Program-made: the position numbers and the translations under genes
The notes under the pieces: model-generated
Told to the model about the DNA's origin: nothing
Databases searched by the model: none
Seen by the model: only the letters and a program-made list of their open reading frames with translations
Assembly (NCBI RefSeq): GCF_017833415.1
Contig: NZ_JAFICC010000001.1
Location: forward strand, 248,001-312,000
Reading direction: 5' to 3'
Source: Flavobacterium sp. 1355
GTDB lineage: Bacteria; Bacteroidota; Bacteroidia; Flavobacteriales; Flavobacteriaceae
DNA: 64,000 nt
Part shown: positions 36,304 to 43,966 of the stretch, one piece after another
How positions within the stretch are numbered: position 1 is the stretch's first letter
How the letters are laid out: each line of letters opens with the position of its first letter

Positions 36304-37983
36304 CTACTCTTTTTTTCTGTTAGAAGACAATTTTTCCTGTAGTAATTCTGTCGCTTTCAGAATACTTAGTTCTTCTTCAGCAGATTCAAATTCATTTCTA
36401 AGTGCTTCTATATTCGCTTGCAAAACTCTACGCTTGCGCTCAATTTCCCTGTCTTTTCGGCTAATCTCATTTTGGAGCTTAATATCCGAAATGGTTTTTT
36501 TGAATTGGTATGACTTTCTCGCTGAACCTGTCAGTATTCCCTGCGGGCCTAATTCTACATCCAGTAATTCAATTCCATTGTTTGTAATAATAAATTCCCT
36601 TACCTGATTAGAGTGTCCCATACCTCTTGATTTTATGATAAAAACCCCTCGGTTTCGCTCTCCGATTCCTTCCATATCACGTACCGTAATCCAGGTATCT
36701 ACTAATGAAGATACAGATTCTTCTGCAAGATCAGGCCTGAAATTTTCAGTTTGTTTATTTAAAGACGTAAAAAGTGCCGTAATATTGTTCACTTTTAGCA
36801 TATCTATAAGCCTCACCAACATTGACTTTACTTCGTGTTCACTTCCTACAGAGATCAAATTACTGATAGGATCAATGATTATTGTAGTTGGTTTAAACTC
36901 CTTAATTAATTTTCGAAGAGTAAGCAAATGAAGTTCAAGACCATTAAGTGAAGGCCTTGACGAATGAATCTGTAAAGTACCGTTATCCAGAAACTTTTGC
37001 AGATCTACGCCAACCGATTTCATATTTCGAACTAATTGCTGCGGGGATTCCTCAAAAGCAAAATAGACTGTTTTCTCCTTATTTTTGCATTGCTGAGTTG
37101 CAAAATAACAGGCAATTGTAGTCTTGGCGGTTCCTGCCGTTCCGGATACCAGAATATTACTCCCGCGGTAAAATCCACCCCCCTCGAACATTCCGTCTAA
37201 TCCTGCTAATCCTGAAGAAACAACATCAGAAGAAACTTCGTTGTTTAATTTTAAGGAGGTAATTGGAAGTACCGAAATACCATTTTCATCAATAAGAAAC
37301 GGATATTCGTTTGTACCATGAGTAGAACCTCTGTATTTTACAATTCGGAGCCTTCTGGTAGAAACCTGTTCTGTTACACGGTGATCCAGAACAATTACGC
37401 AATCAGAAACATACTCTTCCAGTCCCTGACGGGTCAGAGTAGCTTCTCCACGTTCTCCGGTGATAATTGCTGTTACACCTTTTTGTTTCAGCCAGCTAAA
37501 TAATCTTCTTAATTCAGCCCGTAGTATTGCCTGATTATCAAGTCCTGCAAATAAAGATTCGATAGTATCCAAAACAACACGTTTTGCTTTGATAGAATCT
37601 ATGGCATGTCCTAATCTTATAAAAAGTCCATCAAGATCATATTCACCCGCTTCTTCTATTTCAGATCTTTCGACTCTGACATGATCGACAATTAATTTTT
37701 TACTCTTTTTAAGTTTTTCGAGGTCAAAGCCAAGAGATTTTACATTCAAAGTAAGGTCATCGGAGGGTTCTTCAAAAGACATGAAAACTCCGGGTTCGTT
37801 ATGCTCAGTAATTCCTTTTATAAGGAATTGCATTGATAACAAAGTTTTTCCGCAACCGGCACCGCCACAGATTAATGTAGGTCTTCCTTTTGGAAATCCT
37901 CCATTAGTGATCTCATCCAGTCCGTCAACTCCCGTAGAAGATTTTGGAAAAATAAAACTATGTGATTTTGTTTGTTCTTGCAC
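36304..37983 (-). CDS. kaiC: KaiC-like double-domain RecA/DnaB-type ATPase-kinase
   Basis: 559 residues from a GTG start, two RecA-like domains. CI: Walker A GGAGCGKT (40-47), catalytic Glu pair E71-E72 (SFEEP), Walker B VVLDT (136-140). CII: Walker A GTAGTAKT (281-288), E311-E312 (FEESP), Walker B IIIDP (368-372). The segment corresponding to the phosphorylation sites S431-T432 of cyanobacterial KaiC reads SVSSLVDT, so S425 and S426 are the candidates. After about 490 the KaiA-binding A-loop and tail are replaced by a ~65-residue heptad-like charged helix (495-555), probably a coiled coil. First gene of a five-gene operon with KaiB-like proteins, a PAS kinase and a response regulator; no KaiA. 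Confidence 0.95.
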   Translation of the reverse strand: MQEQTKSHSFIFPKSSTGVDGLDEITNGGFPKGRPTLICGGAGCGKTLLSMQFLIKGITEHNEPGVFMSFEEPSDDLTLNVKSLGFDLEKLKKSKKLIVDHVRVERSEIEEAGEYDLDGLFIRLGHAIDSIKAKRVVLDTIESLFAGLDNQAILRAELRRLFSWLKQKGVTAIITGERGEATLTRQGLEEYVSDCVIVLDHRVTEQVSTRRLRIVKYRGSTHGTNEYPFLIDENGISVLPITSLKLNNEVSSDVVSSGLAGLDGMFEGGGFYRGSNILVSGTAGTAKTTIACYFATQQCKNKEKTVYFAFEESPQQLVRNMKSVGVDLQKFLDNGTLQIHSSRPSLNGLELHLLTLRKLIKEFKPTTIIIDPISNLISVGSEHEVKSMLVRLIDMLKVNNITALFTSLNKQTENFRPDLAEESVSSLVDTWITVRDMEGIGERNRGVFIIKSRGMGHSNQVREFIITNNGIELLDVELGPQGILTGSARKSYQFKKTISDIKLQNEISRKDREIERKRRVLQANIEALRNEFESAEEELSILKATELLQEKLSSNRKKE

Positions 37984-38005
37984 GATAAAATATATTCTGT
38001 TTACT

Positions 38006-38013
38006 CAAATATA
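38006..38013 (-). promoter_or_regulatory. -7 promoter motif of the Kai-type operon
   Basis: On the minus strand TATATTTG matches TAnnTTTG. It is 22 bases upstream of the GTG start of the KaiC-like gene. No convincing -33 partner is visible. Confidence 0.4.
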
Positions 38014-38169
38014 CGTTTTCCTGCAAAATATTTTATTAGCTTTTATTAAAGATTTAACAGCTGTTTAAAAAAAAATAAACACTTTTTTGAGTGATTTCCC
38101 ATGAATTCCTACCAATGCGAGGATTTAAATGAAATTGTAAAAAATTAACAATGATGTTGTATTTATTAC

Positions 38170-39408
38170 TTATTTTTGGCTGAGATGCTCAATATTTTTG
38201 CGAATTATATTTTTGTCTGATGTTGTTTTGGCTAAGTCAAAAGCAATTGCCAGTACTTCTAAAGCTTTTTGTTTATCAAAATCAGCATATAAATTTCCAA
38301 GAAGGGAATAATAGAAATGATTATCAGTTAAGTTGAGTTTTTCAGCCTCGGCAATAGCTTCTTTTTTGCCTTTAACTTTAGATAAAGCATAGGTTCTGTT
38401 TAAAGCAACAATTGGAGAATATTCTAAAATAATAAGGTTATTGTACAATTCCAGAATGCGTTCCCATTTTTCGATAGTATCTTCTTTGATGGTATGCCAA
38501 TACGCAATTCCCGCTTCGAGGTGGTATTTAGAAAGCTTGTTTCCGGTTGAGGACTGACTCAGAAAATAAGTTCCTCTGTCTGTTAATTCTTTATTCCAAA
38601 GTGATTGATCCTGATCTTCATACAAAATAATTTCTCCGTTTGCTGATGTTCTGGCTTCAAATCTGGAAGAATGGAAACACATTAATGCCATCAAGGCATT
38701 GGTTTCCGGCAGATTGGTGTTTTTGTTCTGAATCAATAGAAAAGTAAGACGCATGGCTTCTGCGCAAAGATCTTTTCGCAAAGTAGTATTTTGAGAAGTA
38801 GAGTAGTATCCTTCTGAATACAAAAGGTAAATAGTTTTGAGAACCGTCTGCATTCTGTTTTTTATTTCAGAACTGCTGGGATTTTGTATTTTGATATTTT
38901 CTTCCTTAAGTTTTTCCTTAGCACGATTGATTCTTTTATAAATGACCTCTTTGTTCGAAAGAAAAGCATCCACAATTTCACTTATCCCGAAGCCACAAAG
39001 TAAATTAAGTGCCAGTGCAATCTGTGCTTCATCAGAATTACACGGATTGCAAACCGTAAATATCATGGCAAGCTGACTATCTGCAATATTCTGTTCTGAT
39101 AAATCGATGTCTATTTCAGGATTATTTAATGGCGAATTATATTTGATTTCGCTAACAATCTTAGTTTCAAAAACAGTATTTCTCTTCAGGTAATTTTTAG
39201 TTTTATTTTTGGCTACTGTATACAGCCATGCAGTTGGATTTTCCGGAGTTCCTTTTATAGCCCAGGTTTCTGAAGCTGCCAGAAAAGTATCACTCACAAT
39301 ATCTTCGGCAATTTCGATATGATGAATACCAAATAAGCTGCAAAGAACTGAAACTATTTTTTGATACTCGGTTCTAAACAAGTTGGGTATAAGTTCTTTG
39401 TTCTCCAT
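38170..39408 (-). CDS. ECF RNA polymerase sigma factor with C-terminal helical extension (ECF42-like, DUF6596)
   Basis: 412 residues. The sigma-2 region (FRTEYQKIVSVLCSLFG, EDIVSDTFLAASETW, PENPTAWLYTVAKNKTKNYLKR) and sigma-4 region (ALNLLCGFGISEIVDAFLSNKEVIYKRINRAKEKLKE) occupy the first ~180 residues. A ~220-residue TPR-like helical part follows (EALRLTFLLIQNK, ALMCFHSSRFEAR, ALNRTYALSKVKGKKEAIAEAEKL). This layout, plus an upstream YCII/DGPF gene, is that of the ECF42 group, which lacks a classic anti-sigma factor and is thought to be controlled by its C-terminal extension. The YCII gene lies 178 bases upstream on the same strand. Confidence 0.92.
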   Translation of the reverse strand: MENKELIPNLFRTEYQKIVSVLCSLFGIHHIEIAEDIVSDTFLAASETWAIKGTPENPTAWLYTVAKNKTKNYLKRNTVFETKIVSEIKYNSPLNNPEIDIDLSEQNIADSQLAMIFTVCNPCNSDEAQIALALNLLCGFGISEIVDAFLSNKEVIYKRINRAKEKLKEENIKIQNPSSSEIKNRMQTVLKTIYLLYSEGYYSTSQNTTLRKDLCAEAMRLTFLLIQNKNTNLPETNALMALMCFHSSRFEARTSANGEIILYEDQDQSLWNKELTDRGTYFLSQSSTGNKLSKYHLEAGIAYWHTIKEDTIEKWERILELYNNLIILEYSPIVALNRTYALSKVKGKKEAIAEAEKLNLTDNHFYYSLLGNLYADFDKQKALEVLAIAFDLAKTTSDKNIIRKNIEHLSQK

Positions 39409-39443
39409 AGAATTAGTCCTAAATATTTCAATTTTTAAAATTC

Positions 39444-39563
39444 AAATTCCAAATTCCAATTTTAACTGTTATACAGCTAAGCAGATTTTTTTACAAAACT
39501 TGTAAAGCTTTTGACTTCATTTTGTGTGCTAACAAAGTATGTTGAGAATTGGAATTTGGAATT
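39444..39563. repeat. 18-bp perfect inverted repeat between the YCII and sigma-factor genes
   Basis: AAATTCCAAATTCCAATT at 39444-39461 and its exact complement at 39546-39563, about 84 bases apart. It sits in the transcribed gap between the YCII gene and the sigma-factor gene. It may be an mRNA hairpin that dampens read-through, or a dispersed repeat pair. Confidence 0.6.
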
Positions 39564-39586
39564 TTAAAAAATTGGAACTTAAAATT

Positions 39587-39922
39587 TTACATTGCCATTC
39601 TGATTTCTACGTTTCCGCCAAAATTCAAAATTGGGCATCCTTGTGCAATTTCCACGGCTTCATCATAATTGTTGGCTTTTACAATGACCAGACCTCCAAT
39701 AGATTCTTTAATTTCTACAAAAGGACCGTCTGTGATTCCTTTAGTACTAACCAGTTTTCCCTGACCGTCCCAACGCTGCAAAGGTCTTGCTAGTTTATCC
39801 TGAGCAGCCAGACCGCCAAACCAGTTTTGCCATTGCTGTAAATGCTGCTGCAATTCTTCCGGAGAAGGCTGTGCTTCTTTTGATATAAAATCTCTTCTGA
39901 AAATTAATAAAAATTCATTCAT
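39587..39922 (-). CDS. YCII/DGPF-family protein, partner of the ECF sigma factor
   Basis: 111 residues, ferredoxin-like YCII fold. Signature motifs: FLLIFRRD, WQNWFGGLAAQDKL, the diagnostic TDGPFVEIKESIGGLVIVKA (the DGPF motif), and EAVEIAQGCPIL. DGPF proteins are encoded next to ECF42-type sigma factors across bacteria; their activity is not established. Upstream of the sigma gene on the same strand, so probably part of its regulon or operon. Confidence 0.92.
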   Translation of the reverse strand: MNEFLLIFRRDFISKEAQPSPEELQQHLQQWQNWFGGLAAQDKLARPLQRWDGQGKLVSTKGITDGPFVEIKESIGGLVIVKANNYDEAVEIAQGCPILNFGGNVEIRMAM

Positions 39923-40027
39923 TTTTTTATGTTTAATACGTTATCAAATTGCATTTTAAAAGAAAAAAGCTGCTTTTATCCCGTTATAAATTTAATGTTT
40001 TACCGAATAAAAACAGCCGTTTATGAT

Positions 40028-40480
40028 TTAACCAAATTGTCCCACTCTGTAAGTTCCGGGAGTATTAGGAAAAGCAAGGTTAAAACGATTCCATGTATTA
40101 ATTGTTGTAACTACAAGTGTAAGATCAATCAATTCTTCATCAGAAAATTCAGCATGCGCAAGATTGTAAATATCATCCGGAACATCACAAGCCGTCACTG
40201 CTTCTGCCCAGGCAAGAGCAACTCGCTCACGTTGTGTAAAATAAGGAGTTTCTTTCCAGGCACTAATACCTAATAAGCGTTGGATATCTTCGCCGTGAGC
40301 CAAAGCTTCTTTTGAGTGCATATCCAAACAAAACGCGCAATTGTTAATTTGTGATACCCTGAAGTCTACTAAATCTAAAAGAGATTTTTCAAGTGTTGTT
40401 TTTTTCAAATAACCAGTAATTCCAAATAATGGGGCTAATGCTTTTTGACCTTTTTCGAATAAATTAATTCTCGTTTCCAT
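40028..40480 (-). CDS. AhpD/carboxymuconolactone-decarboxylase-family protein
   Basis: 150 residues. The CMD/AhpD active-site motif is clear: LVDFRVSQINNCAFCLDMHSKEAL (CAFC followed by H), the CxxC-x3-H arrangement of AhpD-like peroxidase-reducing enzymes. A second helix segment (GISAWKETPYFTQRERVALAWAEAVT) is typical of the family. Such proteins are usually small alpha-helical oligomers giving peroxide or radical protection. It is near, and reads with, the YCII/sigma-factor pair, a combination often seen among ECF42-type regulon members. Confidence 0.92.
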   Translation of the reverse strand: METRINLFEKGQKALAPLFGITGYLKKTTLEKSLLDLVDFRVSQINNCAFCLDMHSKEALAHGEDIQRLLGISAWKETPYFTQRERVALAWAEAVTACDVPDDIYNLAHAEFSDEELIDLTLVVTTINTWNRFNLAFPNTPGTYRVGQFG

Positions 40481-40617
40481 GTTGTATAATTTAAATGTTA
40501 TACCCTAATGACAACCGAACTTTTAGAATTGGACAAAAAAAGTATATTTTTTTTTATTTTATTTTTCTTTCAGCCTTAACTATTGTATTTACTGATAAAA
40601 TTAGAATTGAAAATTTC

Positions 40618-41265
40618 CTAATTGAGTATCAAATCTATTTTTTGAGAAAGACCATCTGCAATTTCAGGCGCATTTTTCAGACTATTATTCATAATCCACG
40701 GAGTAAGTTTTCCGTTTTCAATAATTTCCTTTTTAGAAAAAACCAGATTAAAGTACAAATTCAATTCGAGCGTTTCTGTAGGCAATGGTTTGTTTTTCTT
40801 GTCTTTCTGAATATCTTCATAATAATAACGTGATTTATTTAAACTAGGATATTTAGTCACCAAATAATCATTAACCATATAAGTTGGACCTTCGCCTTTG
40901 TATAAATCTTCGGTCAGGATTGGTGTAATCAAAATTTCTTTTATGCTTTTCTTCAATTGCTTATAATGAGCAGATGTTGTAGAAAAATCACCCTCAGCAA
41001 GTTTATCTCTTTCAGACAATCTTCTAATTACAGAAAGGCGCACATAATCGCCATTGATTTCTATCACCTTAAAAACATAATAATGTGTTGTAAAACTCTG
41101 ACTTCCGTTAGAACCCCTTTGACTGCTGAAAATAAAACTTCCTTCCTGCAACTGATGTTCTTTACTGCTGATTGCTCTTTTCCAGATATAAGGTTTATAA
41201 ATGAATTGTCTGACTACGAAAAAAAAGACAATAAACAGTATTGCGCTGATAAGGATTGTTTTCAT
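40618..41265 (-). CDS. Hypothetical protein with N-terminal membrane anchor
   Basis: 215 residues. One hydrophobic segment at the N-terminus (MKTILISAILFIVFFFVV) and a soluble remainder with beta-rich composition (GSFIFSSQRGSNGSQSFTTHYYVFKVIEINGDYVRLSVIRRLSERDKL). I do not recognise a family. The coding style fits the neighbours and the start and length are well defined. Upstream gap to the flavohemoglobin gene is 378 bases. Confidence 0.65.
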   Translation of the reverse strand: MKTILISAILFIVFFFVVRQFIYKPYIWKRAISSKEHQLQEGSFIFSSQRGSNGSQSFTTHYYVFKVIEINGDYVRLSVIRRLSERDKLAEGDFSTTSAHYKQLKKSIKEILITPILTEDLYKGEGPTYMVNDYLVTKYPSLNKSRYYYEDIQKDKKNKPLPTETLELNLYFNLVFSKKEIIENGKLTPWIMNNSLKNAPEIADGLSQKIDLILN

Positions 41266-41643
41266 TTTGTTTTAAGTTAAAAGTGGCGTTTACAGAATAT
41301 CAATAGTAAAATTCAAATTAATTAATGCCGATTCAAAATTATTTGAATAAAAATTTATGTATTATAAAAAGTGAAACAACTTTTTTGTTTGAAAAAAGCA
41401 TAATTTTATCCTTATGATATAAATTAATTTATGACAATAATATTCTTTTGTCTGATATTTTTATATCAAAAAAGGAATATTTAGATTTTTTCTTTAAAAT
41501 AAAAATTGGTTTAAAAAAGACAGCCTCCATAATATGAAGGCTGCCCAGCTTTATTTTCTGTTTGAAAATATAAAAAATGTGATGGTGGCATTCTGCAGAA
41601 ATTGGATAAGGTTTTCTTTCTTGTATAATCTGGCAATCTTACC
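41266..41643. other. Intergenic region with the flavohemoglobin terminator
   Basis: About 380 very AT-rich bases with no gene. The hairpin at 41521-41543 (CAGCCTCCAT against ATGAAGGCTG, one mismatch) ends the minus-strand flavohemoglobin transcript; on that strand it is followed by TCTTTTTT. The rest must hold the promoter of the gene at 40618-41265, but I cannot place it. Confidence 0.5.
41521..41543 (-). terminator. Terminator of the flavohemoglobin gene
   Basis: 9 of 10 stem positions pair, 3-nt loop, followed on the minus strand by TCTTTTTT. It lies about 100 bases past the stop codon. Confidence 0.65.
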
Positions 41644-42855
41644 TTAATTCAAATTAATAAGTTGCGGGCCAAACTCTTCATAGAAAATATTTTCCCGATT
41701 TACATTCAGGTTAATAAGTGCTTCGTATTGTGTTTTTATAAACATTTCAGGACCACAGATATAAAATTTTGCTTCTTCAAGTAATATAGCTTCTTTGCAC
41801 TTATGAAGATCAACGCGTCCTTTTATGACTTGGTTTGAAGTTTCGTCATAATCTTCTACAGTATCATAAAACGTAAAAGTCTCCAGATGTTTTGCTTCTT
41901 TCTGTATTTCAATAATTTGATTTTTAAAAGCATGAACCGATTCATTTCTGCAGCCGTGAATCCAGATTGTTTTTTTGTTCTGAAGAGAATTCAAATTTGT
42001 TTCCAGCATACTCAGCATAGGGGTAAGGCCAACTCCGCCACTAATTAATACCAAAGGATTTTGTGAATCTTTTTCTAAATGAAATAATCCTGCAGGAGAT
42101 GAGATGGAAATTACATCACCTTCTGATTTTGAATGTAAGGTATTAGAAACCAATCCTGATGGATTTGGCGCAATTCCGCTTTCTCTTTTTACCGAAATTC
42201 TGTAATATTCATCATTAGAAGCATTTGATAAACTATACTGTCTTGGTTGTAAAAGATTTAATTCAGGAACAAAAACCTGAACACTTATAAACTGACCGGC
42301 ATGAAAATCGGCAATTGCCAGCCCGTCTTCCGGATAAAGATAAAATGATTTAATTTCTGCAGATTCCTCAATAATTTTTTTGATGACAAATTTTCTCCAT
42401 CCGTTCCAGCTTCCCGGTTTTGCTATATTTTCGTTATATAATCCCTTTTCTAGATCGATCATAATTTGTGCAAGCTGATAAAATGCAACTGTCCAGGCAT
42501 CGAGAATCTCGGGAGTGGCAGCTTTGCCAACCACTTCGCCAATAGAAGCAATAAGATGTGTTCCGACTATTTTATATTGATCGGGCTGAATATTCAGACT
42601 TCTGTGTTTGGTGCCAATTCCCTTTAAGACGCCAATTAAAACGCTCGGGTCGTCGATATTTTCGGCGTAAGCCAGAACCGCATTTGCCAAAGCCGATTTT
42701 TGTCTTCCGTTGGCCTGATTTCCCATGTTGAACATATTTCGCAATTCGGGATGTGCCTTAAACATTCGGGCATAAAAATAATTGGTCAGGTCTTCGCCGC
42801 TTTCTCTTAAAATTGGAATGGTAGCTTTGATAAGCTCTTTTTGATAAGTATTCAT
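41644..42855 (-). CDS. hmp: Flavohemoglobin, nitric oxide dioxygenase
   Basis: 403 residues. The globin domain (1-~140) carries the proximal His in IGTKHRSLNIQPDQYKIVGTHLIASI and the distal Tyr in TNYFYARMFKAHPELRNMFN. The FAD-binding domain has RQYSLSNAS, and the NAD(P) domain has LVLISGGVGLTPMLSMLETN and FYICGPEMF; it ends FYEEFGPQ. Reaction: NO + O2 + NAD(P)H to nitrate; cytoplasmic defence against nitrosative stress. A CRP/FNR-type palindrome lies about 105 bases upstream of the start, which would fit NO- or oxygen-dependent control. Confidence 0.97.
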   Translation of the reverse strand: MNTYQKELIKATIPILRESGEDLTNYFYARMFKAHPELRNMFNMGNQANGRQKSALANAVLAYAENIDDPSVLIGVLKGIGTKHRSLNIQPDQYKIVGTHLIASIGEVVGKAATPEILDAWTVAFYQLAQIMIDLEKGLYNENIAKPGSWNGWRKFVIKKIIEESAEIKSFYLYPEDGLAIADFHAGQFISVQVFVPELNLLQPRQYSLSNASNDEYYRISVKRESGIAPNPSGLVSNTLHSKSEGDVISISSPAGLFHLEKDSQNPLVLISGGVGLTPMLSMLETNLNSLQNKKTIWIHGCRNESVHAFKNQIIEIQKEAKHLETFTFYDTVEDYDETSNQVIKGRVDLHKCKEAILLEEAKFYICGPEMFIKTQYEALINLNVNRENIFYEEFGPQLINLN

Positions 42856-42960
42856 TTTATGATATTATATAGGATTAGGATTTAAATTGTGGATTGTAGT
42901 AATGATAAAGCGCTTCAAAATTTTACTTTCACAAATTTAGAACGGTACTAAAACTTTTTT

Positions 42961-42978
42961 TTATGACTCAAATCATAA
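42961..42978. promoter_or_regulatory. CRP/FNR-family operator candidate upstream of hmp
   Basis: TTATGACTCAAATCATAA: perfect 6-bp arms around a 6-nt spacer. The TGA-N6-TCA spacing is that of CRP/FNR/HcpR/NnrR sites. It lies in the divergent region between hmp and the PepSY-like gene at 43150. The identity of the factor is not known. Confidence 0.5.
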
Positions 42979-43149
42979 GAACCAAAAAAAAATTCCTGTT
43001 TTTATCAATTCAGGTTTTATATAAAAATGACGTTTATTACTCTATATATGATTGGATATTAGAGTTTTAAATTATAAAGGTTTCTTAAATTTATTTGTAA
43101 ACATTTTCTCATGTTGTAAATTAGTATGTATAATCATTAAATTTTAGCC

Positions 43150-43584
43150 ATGAAAATAAAAATCATGAGTGCTGCATTATTGCTGGTTTTTGCAATATCG
43201 GCCAACGCACAAAAGAAAATTGCAGTCACAGAACTGCCACAGCCTGCACAGGATTTTCTAAAAAAACATTTTAGCAATTCTGAAATTGAAGTGGCAAAGA
43301 AAGATGCTGAACACGGAGAAAAAGGATACGAAGTTAAATTTAAAGATGGCACAGAGGTAGAGTTTTGGAAAGACGGCTCATACCGCGAAGTTGACGGTGG
43401 TGACAAACCGATTCCGACTGCTTTTATTCCGGAAGCCGTCAAAGATTATGTGGCAAAAAACTATCCGAACGAAAAAATCACGCACATTGATTACGGGCAC
43501 AAAGACCTTGATGTCGACCTGACAAACAAAATTGACCTGGAATTTACTAAAGAAGGAAAATTTATAAAAGGTGAAAAAGACTAA
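43150..43584 (+). CDS. Exported PepSY-like (DUF2874) protein
   Basis: 144 residues with a signal peptide (MKIKIMSAALLLVFAISANAQ). The mature part has two PepSY-like repeats of the DUF2874 type: VTELPQPAQDFLKKHFSNSEIEVAKKD..GYEVKFKDGTEVEFWKDGSYREVDGGDKPIP and FIPEAVKDYVAKNYPNEKITHIDYGHKDLDVDLTNKIDLEFTKEGKFI. Members are small periplasmic beta/alpha proteins, thought to be inhibitors or binding proteins. A strong terminator follows. Confidence 0.92.
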   Translation: MKIKIMSAALLLVFAISANAQKKIAVTELPQPAQDFLKKHFSNSEIEVAKKDAEHGEKGYEVKFKDGTEVEFWKDGSYREVDGGDKPIPTAFIPEAVKDYVAKNYPNEKITHIDYGHKDLDVDLTNKIDLEFTKEGKFIKGEKD

Positions 43585-43615
43585 AGTATTGACAGACCAA
43601 AGTATTAAATTGGTT

Positions 43616-43655
43616 AAAAAAAGGAAAATAGCATTTATACTATTTTCCTTTTTTT
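43616..43655 (+). terminator. Terminator after the PepSY-like gene
   Basis: AAAGGAAAATAG and CTATTTTCCTTT pair perfectly (outer A and T runs extend the stem), 8-nt loop, T7 tail. Confidence 0.85.
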
Positions 43656-43780
43656 GTCGTTATAAAAGAACAAATTATAAACGACCATTTGACTCTTATA
43701 AATGGTAAAAATTTTGACGCTCTGTCAGTTCAAAACAGCCGTGTTTACTACAAAACTTATCTTTAGATATACGCAAAATC

Positions 43781-43816
43781 TGTATAAACATTGTACAAGT
43801 GTATAAACTTTATACA
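43781..43816 (+). promoter_or_regulatory. Tandem pair of 17-bp palindromes, probable enhancer sites for a sigma-54 activator
   Basis: TGTATAAACATTGTACA (43781-43797) and TGTATAAACTTTATACA (43800-43816) match at 15 of 17 positions. The second is a perfect palindrome (extended by G/C outside) with a single-base centre. The centres are 19 bases apart, about two helical turns, and lie about 70-90 bases upstream of the -24 element. This is the usual layout for activator (bEBP) binding sites. Confidence 0.65.
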
Positions 43817-43870
43817 CATTCAAATAATGTAAACTATCATAAAACGCTCATACTGTATCTTGTAGTGTAA

Positions 43871-43886
43871 TGGCACGCCCATTGCT
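43871..43886 (+). promoter_or_regulatory. Sigma-54 (RpoN) promoter of the glycosyltransferase gene
   Basis: TGGCACGCCCATTGCT matches the -24/-12 consensus TGGCACG-N4-TTGCW at every fixed position. The predicted start near 43897 leaves about a 70-base leader before the ATG at 43967. Confidence 0.8.
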
Positions 43887-43966
43887 AAATTGGTTTGTGT
43901 AAATCCTTACAATCAGGAAAAATTTAAAATAAAAGCCATACAGATACAAATAAACAGAAGTGCAAT

